A DNA stretch of 64,000 nucleotides from Embleya scabrispora (GCF_002024165.1 NZ_MWQN01000005.1:186001-250000), one strand, 5' to 3'; counted from the first letter of the stretch, positions 46,343 to 55,938 are shown. Made by a program: numbers and translations. Notes: generated by a model not told the origin, from the letters alone.

Positions 46343-46786
46343 TCACGCCACTGCGGCCGGACGGTCGAGGCGATCGCGGCGGTGCGCGCGATCGTGGTGG
46401 CGGTACTCCCGGGGGTGACGGTCGGTGTCCCGGCGCAGGACGGGCACGGCCATGGTGCGCAGGATGGTGATGGCTTCTTCGTACAGGTCGAGTTCGCGGG
46501 TGACGTTGTCGGGGTCGTCCTCGAACCGGTGGTGGGATCTCCCGTTGCGTCGGGCGACCAGCTCGGCGTCTACTTCGAGCCCCGGCCACCGCAGCCTCGG
46601 TGTGCAGGAGCGCCACTCCGGGCGCCGTGGGCCAGCGACGCGCACCCCCAGGGCTGGGTTCACGTCGGGACCCGGAGGGACGAGCAGGCCGACCACCTCG
46701 TTGAATGCGGCCTCGCGGTCGAGGAACGCCGCAGGGCGAGCGAATGCCGTCGCACGGCACCACCGCCGAGTGCGTCCGACAGCCAC
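46343..46786 (-). CDS. Hypothetical protein
   Basis: The minus-strand frame has a natural composition (FLDREAAFNEVVGLLVPPG, LYEEAITILRTMAVPVL) and ends at 46343. I placed the start at GTG 46786 without ribosome-binding support; the frame is open to 46930. No family recognised. Confidence 0.4.
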   Translation of the reverse strand: MAVGRTRRWCRATAFARPAAFLDREAAFNEVVGLLVPPGPDVNPALGVRVAGPRRPEWRSCTPRLRWPGLEVDAELVARRNGRSHHRFEDDPDNVTRELDLYEEAITILRTMAVPVLRRDTDRHPREYRHHDRAHRRDRLDRPAAVA

Positions 46787-47088
46787 TGCGGCTACGGGTC
46801 CCGACTCTTGCGGAGACTTCGGGCATTGCCGACGCCATCCCCGAGCGCACCCCGTGGAACGTCCCGGCGGCGGCGCGCCAATGAAGTACCCGCCTGGTGC
46901 CCGGGTTTCGCGGCGAGGACGGTTCGGCATCCGAAGTGTTCACCGGGGTTCCGGCCGTGATCCGGTGTACCGTCCCGGTTCGGCCGGTTGACCCGGCCGG
47001 AATCGGTGTTTGCCGTTCTGAGAGGATCGAGGGCCACGCCGGTCGGATCACGAGACGCTCCGGCAACCGACGTGAGGAGCGACCGCCA
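46787..47088. other. No gene seen
   Basis: About 300 bases. Only shadow frames. GAGGAGCGACC just before 47089 is the ribosome-binding site of the next gene. Confidence 0.4.
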
Positions 47089-47377
47089 TGACCGAGGGCT
47101 CCGGGAGTTCTACGAGGAACTCGACGAATTCCTTGAGGAGGCGGGCTATGCGTGGATCATGGATGCCAACCTTGCACGGCTGCGGCACATCGATCCGGAC
47201 GCGGCCCTGATCACCGTCGACTTCGTTGACGCCCTCTGCGACCCTCGCCTGTACAAGGAACAGGGCCGGTCGCATCGCGCGTATACGGCCGTCAAGGACG
47301 CACAGGGGCGCCTCGACCTGTGGGACTCCCTCTTCGACGGCACCCGCGACGCGGACGAGGAGTCCTCCGCGGCGTAG
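47089..47377 (+). CDS. Small hypothetical protein, frameshifted near its start
   Basis: ATG 47089 has an excellent GGAG at the right distance, but after MTEG the frame is wrong. One more G or C in GGGCTCC joins it to LREFYEELDEFLEEAGYAW and the rest, ending at 47377, about 95 residues. The body has LRHIDPDAALITVDFVDAL and is acidic. Family unknown. Without the repair the frame has no good start. Confidence 0.5.
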
Positions 47378-47660
47378 TGTGGCTCCGCCGTCGTGGAGCA
47401 TGCGCCGAATCGGAGCAGGTTGTTCGCCGCCGACGCTCCCGCGGATTCGCGACGTTGCCCGGGGGAATGGATCGGTTTCGGTCCGCCGGGGTTCCACCTG
47501 GCGACGCCGTGCAACACCGCGTTCACCCTCACACGTTCGGCCATGGCGATACCCACCGCGATTCCCGGGCCGGGCCGAGTGCCCGACCCGGGGGAGTGTC
47601 GGGAATTCCCCGCGGGCGCGTCGAGGCCGCGGTGAAAGTTCACGGTGAGCCGTGTGGACG
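47378..47660. other. No gene seen
   Basis: Convergent spacer. Frames are shadows and I see no clear hairpin. Confidence 0.4.
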
Positions 47661-48647
47661 TCACTCGTCGATGGTCGCGAAGCGGTCGCCCCCGTAGGGG
47701 GTTTCCGTGTCCGTGGGGGATTCGGCGTTGCTTCGGTCGCGTCGGGGTGGCCTCGGACGATCGACAGGCCAGCGCGCGGCCCGGTAGAGCGGCGGGATGT
47801 TCTTGTCGCCCTTCCGGGGCGGGTTGAGCGTGCGCACCATGGCGCAGTCCGGGGTGAGGGTCAGTGTGACCTTCCGTCCGGATACCGTGATCGAACCGGG
47901 TCCGATGCTCACCTTGCCTTCGCTCGGCCTGCGCAGGAGAACGTCCAGTACGCGTGTCAGCGCCTCGCAGCGCTCTTCCAGCGGCACCTTGGCGAAGAAC
48001 GGACTGTTCAGCGCGTCGGCGTGGAAGACGACATGCGGGCGACGCCCGACGTGGCGAACGCGGGCCTCTTCCGTGACGGGCCGCCGGGGCGACGGAACCG
48101 GAACCGCCGTGCCGTTCCTGTCGTACTGACCCATGGCCATCACCGGCCACATCGGCCGGAGGGCCTCCGCGCGTCGCCTCGCGGCATCCTCCTCCTGCTC
48201 CCGCATGCGCCGCTCGTGCGCCGCGCGGCGCTGTCGGGCTTCCTCCATGCGCGTTCGGCGTTCGGCGCGGCGCCGGAGAACGTCCTCGAGGGGGACGTGA
48301 CCACGATCGAACCAGGACACGGCCGGTCCCCGGAAGCCGACGACGTGTGGGTACGCCCTGTCCAGGTAGAACGCGTACGCGTCGCTTCCGTCGATCGTGG
48401 GGCTGCGAACGCGAAGCGTGCCGTCGACTCCTCGGGCCAGTCTCCCGATCTGCAGAAAGCGTTCCAGAAGGTGCCGGATCTCGGTGTCGGCGGTGGCCTC
48501 GCAGACGATGTACGTCCCCATGTACGCCCGCCGGGCAGGCAACGCGATCCGTGCTGTTCGGACGAACTCCTGTGCCTCGTGGCAAGGAAGGGGTTCGATC
48601 GGTCGCCATGCGGTCTCGGCGCCGAATGCAGGTGTCGAGTCGTACAT
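47661..48647 (-). CDS. Hypothetical protein with a paralogous remnant elsewhere
   Basis: I chose ATG 48647, giving 328 residues. The first half has ARRAYMGTYIVCEATADTEI and FDRGHVPLEDVLRRRAERRT, then a charged coiled-coil-like stretch (residues 120-165). The C-terminal domain has VSIGPGSITVSGRKVTLTLT and VRTLNPPRKGDKNIPPLY. The tail is the part found alone at 26399-26560. Function unknown; ESX- or phage-like roles cannot be judged. Confidence 0.55.
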   Translation of the reverse strand: MYDSTPAFGAETAWRPIEPLPCHEAQEFVRTARIALPARRAYMGTYIVCEATADTEIRHLLERFLQIGRLARGVDGTLRVRSPTIDGSDAYAFYLDRAYPHVVGFRGPAVSWFDRGHVPLEDVLRRRAERRTRMEEARQRRAAHERRMREQEEDAARRRAEALRPMWPVMAMGQYDRNGTAVPVPSPRRPVTEEARVRHVGRRPHVVFHADALNSPFFAKVPLEERCEALTRVLDVLLRRPSEGKVSIGPGSITVSGRKVTLTLTPDCAMVRTLNPPRKGDKNIPPLYRAARWPVDRPRPPRRDRSNAESPTDTETPYGGDRFATIDE

Positions 48648-49086
48648 GTCCGATACCGTACCGACTCGGGTCGGACGGTGGCTGTACGCGAAGGCGACAC
48701 GACGAGGTGTCGCCACCGGGCGGGGACTCGGCGACTTCTTTGAACATCCGCGCTCGGGATGGTCGCGAGCGGGAACGGGCGCTTCCGTCCGTCCGGACGC
48801 CCGATGATCGCCCCGGCTGCTGTTTCGGCCCTGCGGCTCCACGGAATCGGGCAGTCCGGGCGTCCCCGTACCCCACGCCGACCGGCCGAGGGGTGAACGA
48901 TCCCTTTTCACGGTTTCTCGGTACCCGTGTGTTCGTTGACGCGATGATGACGGGACGTGGGGCCACGGAGCCGGAGGTGCGGCTTGGTATCGATCGGGGT
49001 CGTCACTTTGGTTGCGCTGCGCGTCCCTCGGCAGTTAGGAGCGGATGTGCCCGATTGCGCGGCGGCGATACAGGGGGTCGGGTGGG
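48648..49086. other. No gene seen
   Basis: Divergent spacer of about 440 bases. No convincing promoter, RNA or repeat. Confidence 0.4.
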
Positions 49087-49740
49087 GTGGACGAGGAGAC
49101 GTTCGAGCGGGGGATGAAGTGGGTTTTCGGGGTCGTCCTGGTCCTGGGGGCGGCGACGGTGTCGTGGCAGTGGCTGCGGGGACAGGCGTGGCCGTGGATC
49201 ACCGGACATCCTTGGTGGGTGGCTGCCGTGGCCGGAACTCTCGTGGCCGGTCTCGTGGTTCTCGGTCTGGGCCGTGGCTACGACGACGTCGCGTACGTCG
49301 AGGACTTCGACGTGGTCGAGGACGTCCGTGTGGGTCGGGCACGCGGCGGGTTGGTGTGGCTGGAGTCGGTGAGTCCGACCGATTTCGAGCACGCCTGTGC
49401 CGATTTTTTGAGGCGTGACGGTTTTCGGGCAGTGCGACGTGTGGGTGGTCCCGGCGACAAGGGGGCCGACGTCCTGGCCGAGGACCGGTCGGGTCGCGTT
49501 GTCGTGATGCAGTGCAAGCAATTTGCGAAACCGGTTTCCGCCGGGTACGTCCACGCGTTCAACGGGACGGCCGGGCCCGAACACGGTGCCGACGTCGCGA
49601 TCATGGTCGGGCTCAACGGCTTCACCGCCCCGGCGGCGAAGTTCGCCGCAGACCACGGCATCCACCTCGTCGGCCGCGCCGAGCTGGGGGAATGGGCGCA
49701 CGGCAGGCACCTGTACGACCTCATCGACGTGTACTTGTAG
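49087..49740 (+). CDS. Membrane-anchored Mrr-like restriction endonuclease
   Basis: From GTG 49087 the 217-residue protein has two hydrophobic helices at about 11-27 and 38-58 (WVAAVAGTLVAGLVVLGL). A Mrr_cat-type domain follows: SPTDFEHACADFLRRDGF, GGPGDKGADVLAE and VVVMQCKQF supply the Asp and Gln-x-Lys of the PD-(D/E)XK core, and VGLNGFTAPAAKFA matches the family. Membrane-bound Mrr-like proteins occur in phage defence, but the role here is not shown. Confidence 0.82.
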   Translation: MDEETFERGMKWVFGVVLVLGAATVSWQWLRGQAWPWITGHPWWVAAVAGTLVAGLVVLGLGRGYDDVAYVEDFDVVEDVRVGRARGGLVWLESVSPTDFEHACADFLRRDGFRAVRRVGGPGDKGADVLAEDRSGRVVVMQCKQFAKPVSAGYVHAFNGTAGPEHGADVAIMVGLNGFTAPAAKFAADHGIHLVGRAELGEWAHGRHLYDLIDVYL

Positions 49741-49931
49741 CGGGCCGCATCCGCGCCGCCGCCCGTGACCGAGTGGGAGTCGAACGCGACGCCGCCCCGG
49801 GTTCCGGCAGCGATGCTCCGCGCGGCGTGGCCCATGCATGCCCCGGGCGCGATAGCCTCGACGTCCGCGCCTCTCGGCGGGGACCCGGTCGCCTCGGTCA
49901 AGGCCTGGAATCGTCGTGCCGAGGGATACCC

Positions 49932-50852
49932 GTGACCGCAGCCACCACCCCGCTGTTGCTCGTCGACGGCCACCACCTGCTCTACAGCGCCTGGTTCGGC
50001 TTCCCCGCCCGCATCACCAGCCGCAACGGCGCCGACCTCACCGGCGTGTTCGGCACCCTCGCCCTGCTCCGCAAGGCGTGCCGCGAACACGCCCCCGAGC
50101 ACGAGGTCCTCGTCGCCTTCGACGGCGAACACGGAAGCGTGGCACGCGCCGAGGCCGATCCCGACTACAAGGCCAACCGTGCCGACGCCGACCACAGCCC
50201 CATCGCGTCCCTGCCGTGGGTGAAAACCGCTCTCGACGCGATCGGCGTGCGCTGGATCGAGCACGACACCGCCGAGGGCGACGACACCATCGCCACTCTG
50301 ACCACCCGAGCCCTCGCCGAGGCGCGGCCGGTGCGGATCATGTCCGGCGACCGCGACCTTCTCCAACTGTGCACCGACCCGAGCGTCAGTATCCTCAACC
50401 GGGGCGCTCCACCGGAGCGACGTGTCCAGACCGGACCCGATGTCCACGCCCGCTTCGGTGTCCACCCCGAACAGTGGCCGTGCTTTCGAGCCCTCACCGG
50501 GGATCCGGCCGACAACATTCCCGGCGTCCGCGGAGTCGGAGCCGTCACCGCCGCCCGTCTTTTGTCCGGGGGCCTCACCCTCGACCGACTCCTGGCCTCC
50601 GACCGCCTGGTGGGGGCCGTGGGCGCGCGCGTCGCCGCCCACGCCGAACACCTTCGCCGATGGCGTGACCTGATCCGCCTCGACCACCGGCTCGACCTCC
50701 CCGACGACCTCACGACAGGACACCCCACGCCACAGCTCGCACCCGCTGCCGCAATCCTGGACCACCTCGCACTGTGGGACACCACCACGCTGAACACACC
50801 GCCCGACAAGGACCGGATCGCATGCCGACGCCGGTCGACGGGGCACCCGTGA
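49932..50852 (+). CDS. 5'-3' exonuclease (FEN/PolA N-terminal-like)
   Basis: GTG 49932 follows GAGGG and gives 306 residues. LLLVDGHHLLYSAWFG, VLVAFDGEHGSVARAEADPD, EGDDTIATL, IMSGDRDLLQL and TGDPADNIPGVRGVG are the standard metal-binding and helix-hairpin-helix motifs of flap endonucleases. It is a second, stand-alone enzyme, distinct from the polA-encoded domain, as is common in actinobacteria. It should trim 5' ends or flaps. Confidence 0.92.
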   Translation: MTAATTPLLLVDGHHLLYSAWFGFPARITSRNGADLTGVFGTLALLRKACREHAPEHEVLVAFDGEHGSVARAEADPDYKANRADADHSPIASLPWVKTALDAIGVRWIEHDTAEGDDTIATLTTRALAEARPVRIMSGDRDLLQLCTDPSVSILNRGAPPERRVQTGPDVHARFGVHPEQWPCFRALTGDPADNIPGVRGVGAVTAARLLSGGLTLDRLLASDRLVGAVGARVAAHAEHLRRWRDLIRLDHRLDLPDDLTTGHPTPQLAPAAAILDHLALWDTTTLNTPPDKDRIACRRRSTGHP

Positions 50853-51333
50853 CCCACGTCGACATCCGGACCACCAGCCTCGACGAACGCCACTTCGACC
50901 CCACCCGGCCACAGGCACCGACATGCCCCGCCGCGGGTGTCGACCGACGGCCTGGACCCGACGCCGGGACGAAGGCATGCCCCGCCGACTTCGCACAAGC
51001 GCGTCTCGTACCCCGGGGAACTCGCGTCATACTGTGCGCCCGGCGAATGCCGGGGCGGGCGCGGTCCGGACGCCACAGGGACGGCGGTCCGGGCCGCGCG
51101 TTGACCCCACGGACCCCCAGTCCGCCGGGTATCGAGGATCGGTCGACGCAGGCCGGCGTCGACCGGCCCCGGCCTCGGAGGCTGCCGGCAGGAACCGGCG
51201 AGCGTCGCACGCCGAACCGCGCCCGGTGTCCACGTCCACATCGGCCGGCGGGCAACGCCCCACAACCATGGGGGTCGTCCGCGGGCCCGCGGACGACGAC
51301 CGACGGATACCTCCCAGCCGTTAGCCTGCGGTC
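50853..51333. other. No intact gene; possible coupled ORF start
   Basis: A GTG at 50849 overlaps the exonuclease stop as GTGA and begins VTHVDIRTTSLDERHFDP, which looks coding. After about 25 residues the frame turns Arg/Pro-rich. This may be the start of a decayed gene. TAGCCT lies six bases before the ATG at 51334. Confidence 0.35.
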
Positions 51334-52236
51334 ATGAGTCTGGATGCCGAACTGGACGCTCTGGCGGCCCAAGAGGACCTCGCGGCCGACCTGGTGTGGC
51401 GTCTGCTTCGACACCCGCAGGCCCGCCGCACGGTGGCGCTGCTGCGCCGGGACCTGACCGAGGCGATGATCGAGGAGATCATCGCGCTCGGGTCCATACG
51501 TTCCCTCTCGGTCAACGCCTGCGTCCGCGCCGACATCAGGGCCCGCCTGGCCGAGCACCCCGAGCCGATCGTCCGGTGCGGAATCGCCAGTAGCGTCGCC
51601 GACGATCCGCCGGGGTTGCTCGCGCGACTGGCGGACGATCCGGATTCCTCCGTGCGGACGTTCCTCGCGGGCAACCATCATCTGCCGCCGCAACTGCGGG
51701 CCCGCCTGGCCGCGGACCCGGATCCCGGTGTGCGCCGGGAGATCGTCCGCTACTGGCGCGACGCCCCGGACCGGGTGCGTCGGGCCCTGATGACCGATCC
51801 CGACCCGAACGTCCGCACGAGCAGTATCCGCAAATGGGTCCCGCCGGCGGACCTGCTGCCCGCACTCCTCGCCGACCCCCAGACCCGCCCCGCCGCCGTC
51901 GATCATGGGGGCCCCTCACCGGAACTGGCCGCCGACCCGGATCCCGCCGTGCGTGTGGCCGTCGCCGACCACCCGGACCTTCCCGCGAATCTGCGCGACC
52001 GACTCGCGGAGGACCCCGACATGTTCGTCCGCAACGCGATCGCGGCCCGCCCGGACACCCCACCGGCCCTGCACGAGCGGATCGTGGCCACCCTGAACAC
52101 CGACAACCCCGTCGCCCAGTGGATCCTGACGTACCGCCGCAACCCCAACGTCGGCGGCGACCGCACACCACGACCGGCCCCACCGAAACTCACCCGGGAA
52201 CAGGCGGAAGCACTCCTGGCCCGCGCCGACCTATAG
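51334..52236 (+). CDS. Leucine-rich-repeat-variant (LRV/HEAT-like) protein
   Basis: The 300-residue protein consists of repeats of about 24 residues, of the form LARLADDPDSSVRTFLAG, LRARLAADPDPGVRREIV and LRDRLAEDPDMFVRNAIA. This is the LRV pattern, predicted to form a curved helical solenoid for protein binding. No enzyme motif. ATG 51334 lies six bases after TAGCCT and lacks a ribosome-binding site, so the mRNA is probably leaderless. Confidence 0.75.
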   Translation: MSLDAELDALAAQEDLAADLVWRLLRHPQARRTVALLRRDLTEAMIEEIIALGSIRSLSVNACVRADIRARLAEHPEPIVRCGIASSVADDPPGLLARLADDPDSSVRTFLAGNHHLPPQLRARLAADPDPGVRREIVRYWRDAPDRVRRALMTDPDPNVRTSSIRKWVPPADLLPALLADPQTRPAAVDHGGPSPELAADPDPAVRVAVADHPDLPANLRDRLAEDPDMFVRNAIAARPDTPPALHERIVATLNTDNPVAQWILTYRRNPNVGGDRTPRPAPPKLTREQAEALLARADL

Positions 52237-52404
52237 GGCGAACGACACGTTCCGGGCGAACGGGGCACGCAGGCCCCGCTTCCACGCCGCGGGGAAGAGC
52301 CGGACCGTACCCCCCGACGCGTCGTTCCCACGCACGTGAGCGGCACGATCATGGGCGCGCGCTCGCGCCGGCGGGATGGGCACACCGTTCGGACGGTGTG
52401 TACG

Positions 52405-52647
52405 CGGACGCGGGCCGAACACCGAATCTTCACCGGCCTGCGCAACCTGGCCGGCGACCGCGCGGTCGTGCTCGTCACGCACAACCTTGCCAACACCTCC
52501 GTCGCCGATCGCGTGGTCGTCCTGGAGAAGGGCCGTGTGGTGCAGAACGGAACCTTCCACGAACTGGTCAGCCGGCCGGGCTTGATGCAGGACCTGTGGC
52601 GCCTCCAACAGGATCGGGACGCCTACCGGCAGCGAGAGCAGCCATGA
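52405..52647 (+). pseudogene. C-terminal tail of an ABC-transporter ATPase
   Basis: About 80 residues from AEHRIFTGLRNLAGDRAVVL through VTHNLANTSVADRVVVLEKG to a stop at 52647. VTH is the H-loop, and the following VLEKGRVVQNGTF is the usual end of an ATPase domain. Walker A, signature and Walker B are absent, and unrelated sequence precedes it. It differs from the transporter at the right edge, so another exporter was lost here. Confidence 0.65.
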
Positions 52648-52779
52648 CCGAGATGCATGGGCGAACCGGTGACTCAGTGGGCTGCGCGAATCTTGCTCGG
52701 CCCGTCTTCGTATCCCCCCGGGAGCGCGGGCCCTCGGCCTGGCCGGGGGCCGCCCCGACGACACGGCGAATCCGCGCGG

Positions 52780-52960
52780 CTTCACGGACGGGTTCGTCGC
52801 CGCCCGAGCGTGCGACGCCACCACCGAGCTGTGCAAACGCTGCGGGCCTTCGCGTCCGTCATCCCGCGCGGGTAACGCGCCTGCGGGTACGTGGAGTTGC
52901 CAGCGGAGCGGGCATCCACGCGGGGACGACTCCGGACAGCGACACGGCACCGATGAGCGA
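52780..52960. repeat. Dispersed repeat, related to 57755-57880
   Basis: GCGGGTAACGCGC with flanking sequence occurs at 52868 and 57831, and surrounding bases also align (minus strand YPQARYP in both; TSRARAATNPS against ASHARAATNPS). The two stretches are diverged copies of the same lost sequence. No gene is intact in either. Confidence 0.5.
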
Positions 52961-53061
52961 GCTCGTGCCGCTTCGGGCGACACCCGCTCTGCCGAGGCTC
53001 ATCCGCGTGGTTGACCCTTTTGCGCGATCCCGGAGTCCGGACGACATCAGTCCGCCACTGT

Positions 53062-53170
53062 TGGTAGGGACATCTACGTTCCGCGTGATGATAGCGAACC
53101 CGTACCTCCCCGCGTCGAGGTCCGAGCCATCCAAGCCAGCCACCTCTACAGCGAGTTCGGCCGGACCTGA
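53062..53170 (+). pseudogene. Deleted copy of the mini-ORF/NUDIX locus
   Basis: The left part repeats the promoter and start at 44394-44420 (GGTAGGG, a -10 box, CCGCGTGATGA). The right part, EVRAIQASHLYSEFGRT and a stop, matches the NUDIX C-terminus HAIKAGRLYTELGWA. The whole NUDIX core is missing between them. This is an internal deletion of a second copy. Confidence 0.6.
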
Positions 53171-53230
53171 AATCGAAGACGCACTCTCGTCCGTACAGAA
53201 GGGGAGTCGTGTGTGAGATGTGTGCGTCGG

Positions 53231-54424
53231 TCAGTCGCGGCCGGCGTGTAGGAGGTGTTCCGCTGCGCGGCGGGTGAGTCGGTCCGAGTCGGTGGGGTCG
53301 AGGCCGGCGTCGGCGGGGAGCGTGATGGTGGCGAGGTTGGGCCCGATGCGTACGAAGATCGAGTCGACGGTTCTGGTCTCGCCGCTCTGGGTCGTGACGA
53401 TGCGCATGCCGAGTGTTTCGTCCCCGACCGTGGGGGAGGCGACGGCACGAAAGCGTGCGGTGGCACCCGCCCACGGCACGGGCACGTCGGCACAACCGGT
53501 CAACATGGCACGGGTCCTGGCCAACTGGAGCGCGGCACCGTTGCCTTCGTATGCCTGGACGGTGGCGACCACCCGGGTTCCGGCCGTGTTCTCGAAGGTT
53601 CGTTGTGCGCCGAGGAGGACGACGATCGGGCCGGTCGGCGCGCCCGCCAGGGCGCGGTCGCACCCGGCGTCGCCGCTGACGCCCGAGTACGGCGCGGCGG
53701 CCGGCTTGGGCCCGGTGTCGGCCAGAGCGCCCGCGGTCCAGCCGGTGCCGACGTCGTCCACGGTCAACACGGCACGCCTGGCCCGCTCGGGGGTCAGCGC
53801 GGCCGTGGCGGTGGCCGGGGCAGTGGTGGAAGGGCCGGAGGGGGCGTGCTTCACGGTCGAGGCAACTCCCGGGCGGCCCTCGAACGCGGAGATCACCGTC
53901 GTGATGGTGCCGGGGTCCTTGAGTTTGACGCGGAAGGACTCCGGGAGTTGCTCGGCCGTCATGGCGTCGAGAAGGAGGGGGTTGGCGGCGTTCTGCGCGC
54001 GAAACAACTCCCACGCCTGTCTCCGGTCCTCGAAGTACACGTGCTTGACCTGCGGCATGGCTTTGAGGGCGGCGAGGATCTCCTCGCGTTGGGTGTTGGT
54101 GACTGCGCCGTTCGAGCAGCCGCCCGTCTTCGGGTCGGAGGCCCGGCACAGGAACACCGCGAGGTCCACCTTCCCGGCCCAGAAGTCGACGCCCGGCGGC
54201 AGATTGTCCATGTCCCAGGTGGGAGCCTCCTCGTTCGCGTCGTCGGAGCCGGGCCCGGCCGATCCCGGCGACCCCGCAGCCGCCGAAGGGGCCGCCTTCG
54301 GTTGCTGCGGGCGGGCCTTGGCGCCGTCGTCGTCGGAGCAGGCGGCAGCCGTCGTGATCGCCAGGATCACGGCCGCACACCGGACGGTGATCTCGCCCGT
54401 GCGGGACGTGTCTCGCTTGCCCAT
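53231..54424 (-). CDS. Lipoprotein with an FtsX extracellular-domain-like region
   Basis: The 397-residue protein has a signal ending in AITTAAAC with lipid Cys29, then a Pro/Ala linker. Residues 85-195 (VDLAVFLCRASD, EILAALKAMPQVKHVYFEDR, ESFRVKLKDP) match the extracellular domain of the cell-division permease FtsX. The C-terminal 180 or so residues have TVDDVGTGWTAG and paired Cys, like PknH-type sensor domains. In FtsEX the domain activates peptidoglycan hydrolases; here it has no FtsE or membrane part, so it may bind the same partners from the cell surface. Confidence 0.7.
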   Translation of the reverse strand: MGKRDTSRTGEITVRCAAVILAITTAAACSDDDGAKARPQQPKAAPSAAAGSPGSAGPGSDDANEEAPTWDMDNLPPGVDFWAGKVDLAVFLCRASDPKTGGCSNGAVTNTQREEILAALKAMPQVKHVYFEDRRQAWELFRAQNAANPLLLDAMTAEQLPESFRVKLKDPGTITTVISAFEGRPGVASTVKHAPSGPSTTAPATATAALTPERARRAVLTVDDVGTGWTAGALADTGPKPAAAPYSGVSGDAGCDRALAGAPTGPIVVLLGAQRTFENTAGTRVVATVQAYEGNGAALQLARTRAMLTGCADVPVPWAGATARFRAVASPTVGDETLGMRIVTTQSGETRTVDSIFVRIGPNLATITLPADAGLDPTDSDRLTRRAAEHLLHAGRD

Positions 54425-54889
54425 CTCATCCCCCGATGTGAACGTGTCTGCTATCGAGGGTAGTTGCCAGGTCTATGGCGGGATCCGACTTGCCCTCGTG
54501 GGTGTTCGGCGGGTCGGAAGTCCGCCGCGACCGCACACTGTTCCGGCTGATCCGGCTCGTATCCGGAGGCACGGGCGACCGGGCCGGATCATGGCCGGGA
54601 TCGATCGGTCTGGCCTATTCCTTTCGGAAGGTCCGAGGTCTACCGTTTACGGCCCGGGAGAGGTCCGGTGTCCTGCGTCACCGGGTGCCTCCGCCCACAC
54701 GCCCGAGGGGGTGTGCGGCTCCCGGCACCGGGCCCCTGCCCCCAGGTCGGGGGCCCTCGTGCTTTCCCGCAGCGGGGATCGTAACGGTCCCGGTGAGGAG
54801 GGTTCGCCGGTGTCGGGGCCTCGCGCCGGTGGACCGGTACGCCGTACGGACGGTTCGGACCCGGGCGCGAAGTCGCCTCGGGAACACGG
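54425..54889. other. Spacer with a GC hairpin
   Basis: No gene seen. GGGCCCC near 54737 can pair with GGGGCCC near 54758 around a CCCCCAGG loop, a terminator-like hairpin at about 54735-54765. Confidence 0.4.
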
Positions 54890-55633
54890 TCATTGCTGGA
54901 AGTAGGGATCGAGGACGGACACGATCACGACGCTGCTTCCGGCCGCTCGGGGCGCGTTCGTGACGGAGTGGACGTCGAAATCGGTGATCGTGCCGGTGGT
55001 GGAACGTGCGTCGGTGGGTCGCAACCGGGAGGAGAAGTAGGGCAACGGGTCCTGGTCCGAGAACTGCGCACGAAGGCTCACGCGGGACGGCAAAGTCGCC
55101 TCGATGATGCACGCGTATTCGTGGACGACCTGCGTGGAGGGGGTTCGGGGGGCGGACGGCGCGGGCGCGGGACACGGGGAGGTACCCGGATCCACGAGAT
55201 CGGCTCCGGGGCGGGACCAGCCGGCGGCGGTCAGGGCGTCGGCGACGACCGTTGCGTGCGTTGCCCGGGGTCCGTCGAGTACGTACGCGCGCACGATCTC
55301 GCGCTCACAGCGGACCTTGCTCCACCTCCCGCCCCCTTCGCCGAAGAACGACGGACGCTTCAACATGGCACCGCACACGTCCGATACCGCCTCGCCACGG
55401 CGCTCGGCGCGCCCGCCCAGCGACTGTTCCAACGCCGTGTACGCGGCCTCGACGTCGCGTACGGCCGCCCGCTGGGCCGCACCGACCTCGGGCGCACCGG
55501 CGACCCTGTCGACGTCGGGCGCACGCGGGGTCTTCGTGTTCTGCGTGCACGAGGACACGCCCCACGCAACCACCCCGAGCAACAGGAGGAGGACCGACGC
55601 CACCGCGCCCACGAACCACCTGATCACGCGCAT
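54890..55633 (-). CDS. Membrane-anchored exported protein
   Basis: I chose ATG 55633, giving 247 residues. A single strong hydrophobic segment (GAVASVLLLLLGVVAWGV) is followed by SSC, either a signal anchor or a lipobox-like Cys. The outer part has VCGAMLKRP and Cys pairs (KVRCERE, EYACIIEATL) suggesting disulphides. No family recognised. It is one of several surface proteins in the window. Confidence 0.65.
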   Translation of the reverse strand: MRVIRWFVGAVASVLLLLLGVVAWGVSSCTQNTKTPRAPDVDRVAGAPEVGAAQRAAVRDVEAAYTALEQSLGGRAERRGEAVSDVCGAMLKRPSFFGEGGGRWSKVRCEREIVRAYVLDGPRATHATVVADALTAAGWSRPGADLVDPGTSPCPAPAPSAPRTPSTQVVHEYACIIEATLPSRVSLRAQFSDQDPLPYFSSRLRPTDARSTTGTITDFDVHSVTNAPRAAGSSVVIVSVLDPYFQQ

Positions 55634-55837
55634 CGCCGTGGAGTTCACGACCTCATGGTGGCTCACGGCGGGCCTGAGGGGCACCGACGAGAGGGATCGG
55701 ATGCTCCACCGACGGTACCCAAGTCCGCCCGCGCGAGTGCGCCGTCCTCGATGCCTGACCGTGCCCGAGTGCCGGGGCGTGACGCCCTACGCCGACGAGG
55801 GATTCCACCTCGGGAGGTGTTCACGAGTCGAGGATGT

Positions 55838-55938
55838 TCAATCGTCGACGGGCGTTCTCGTGGTGGGGATCGTCCCTCGACCGCAAGTCTCGGACGGGTG
55901 CGTGCCGTACCGGTCGGATTGAAGCGTGTACATGTCGT
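55838..55938 (-). pseudogene. C-terminal tail of an ABC exporter
   Basis: The minus strand encodes DDMYTLQSDRYGTHPS, then GTIPTTRTP and a stop. The exporter at 62298-64000 ends DMFTLQSDQYGAHPT with GTIPTTRTP. This is the extreme tail of a close paralogue, lying directly against the end of the gene at 55939. Confidence 0.65.
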
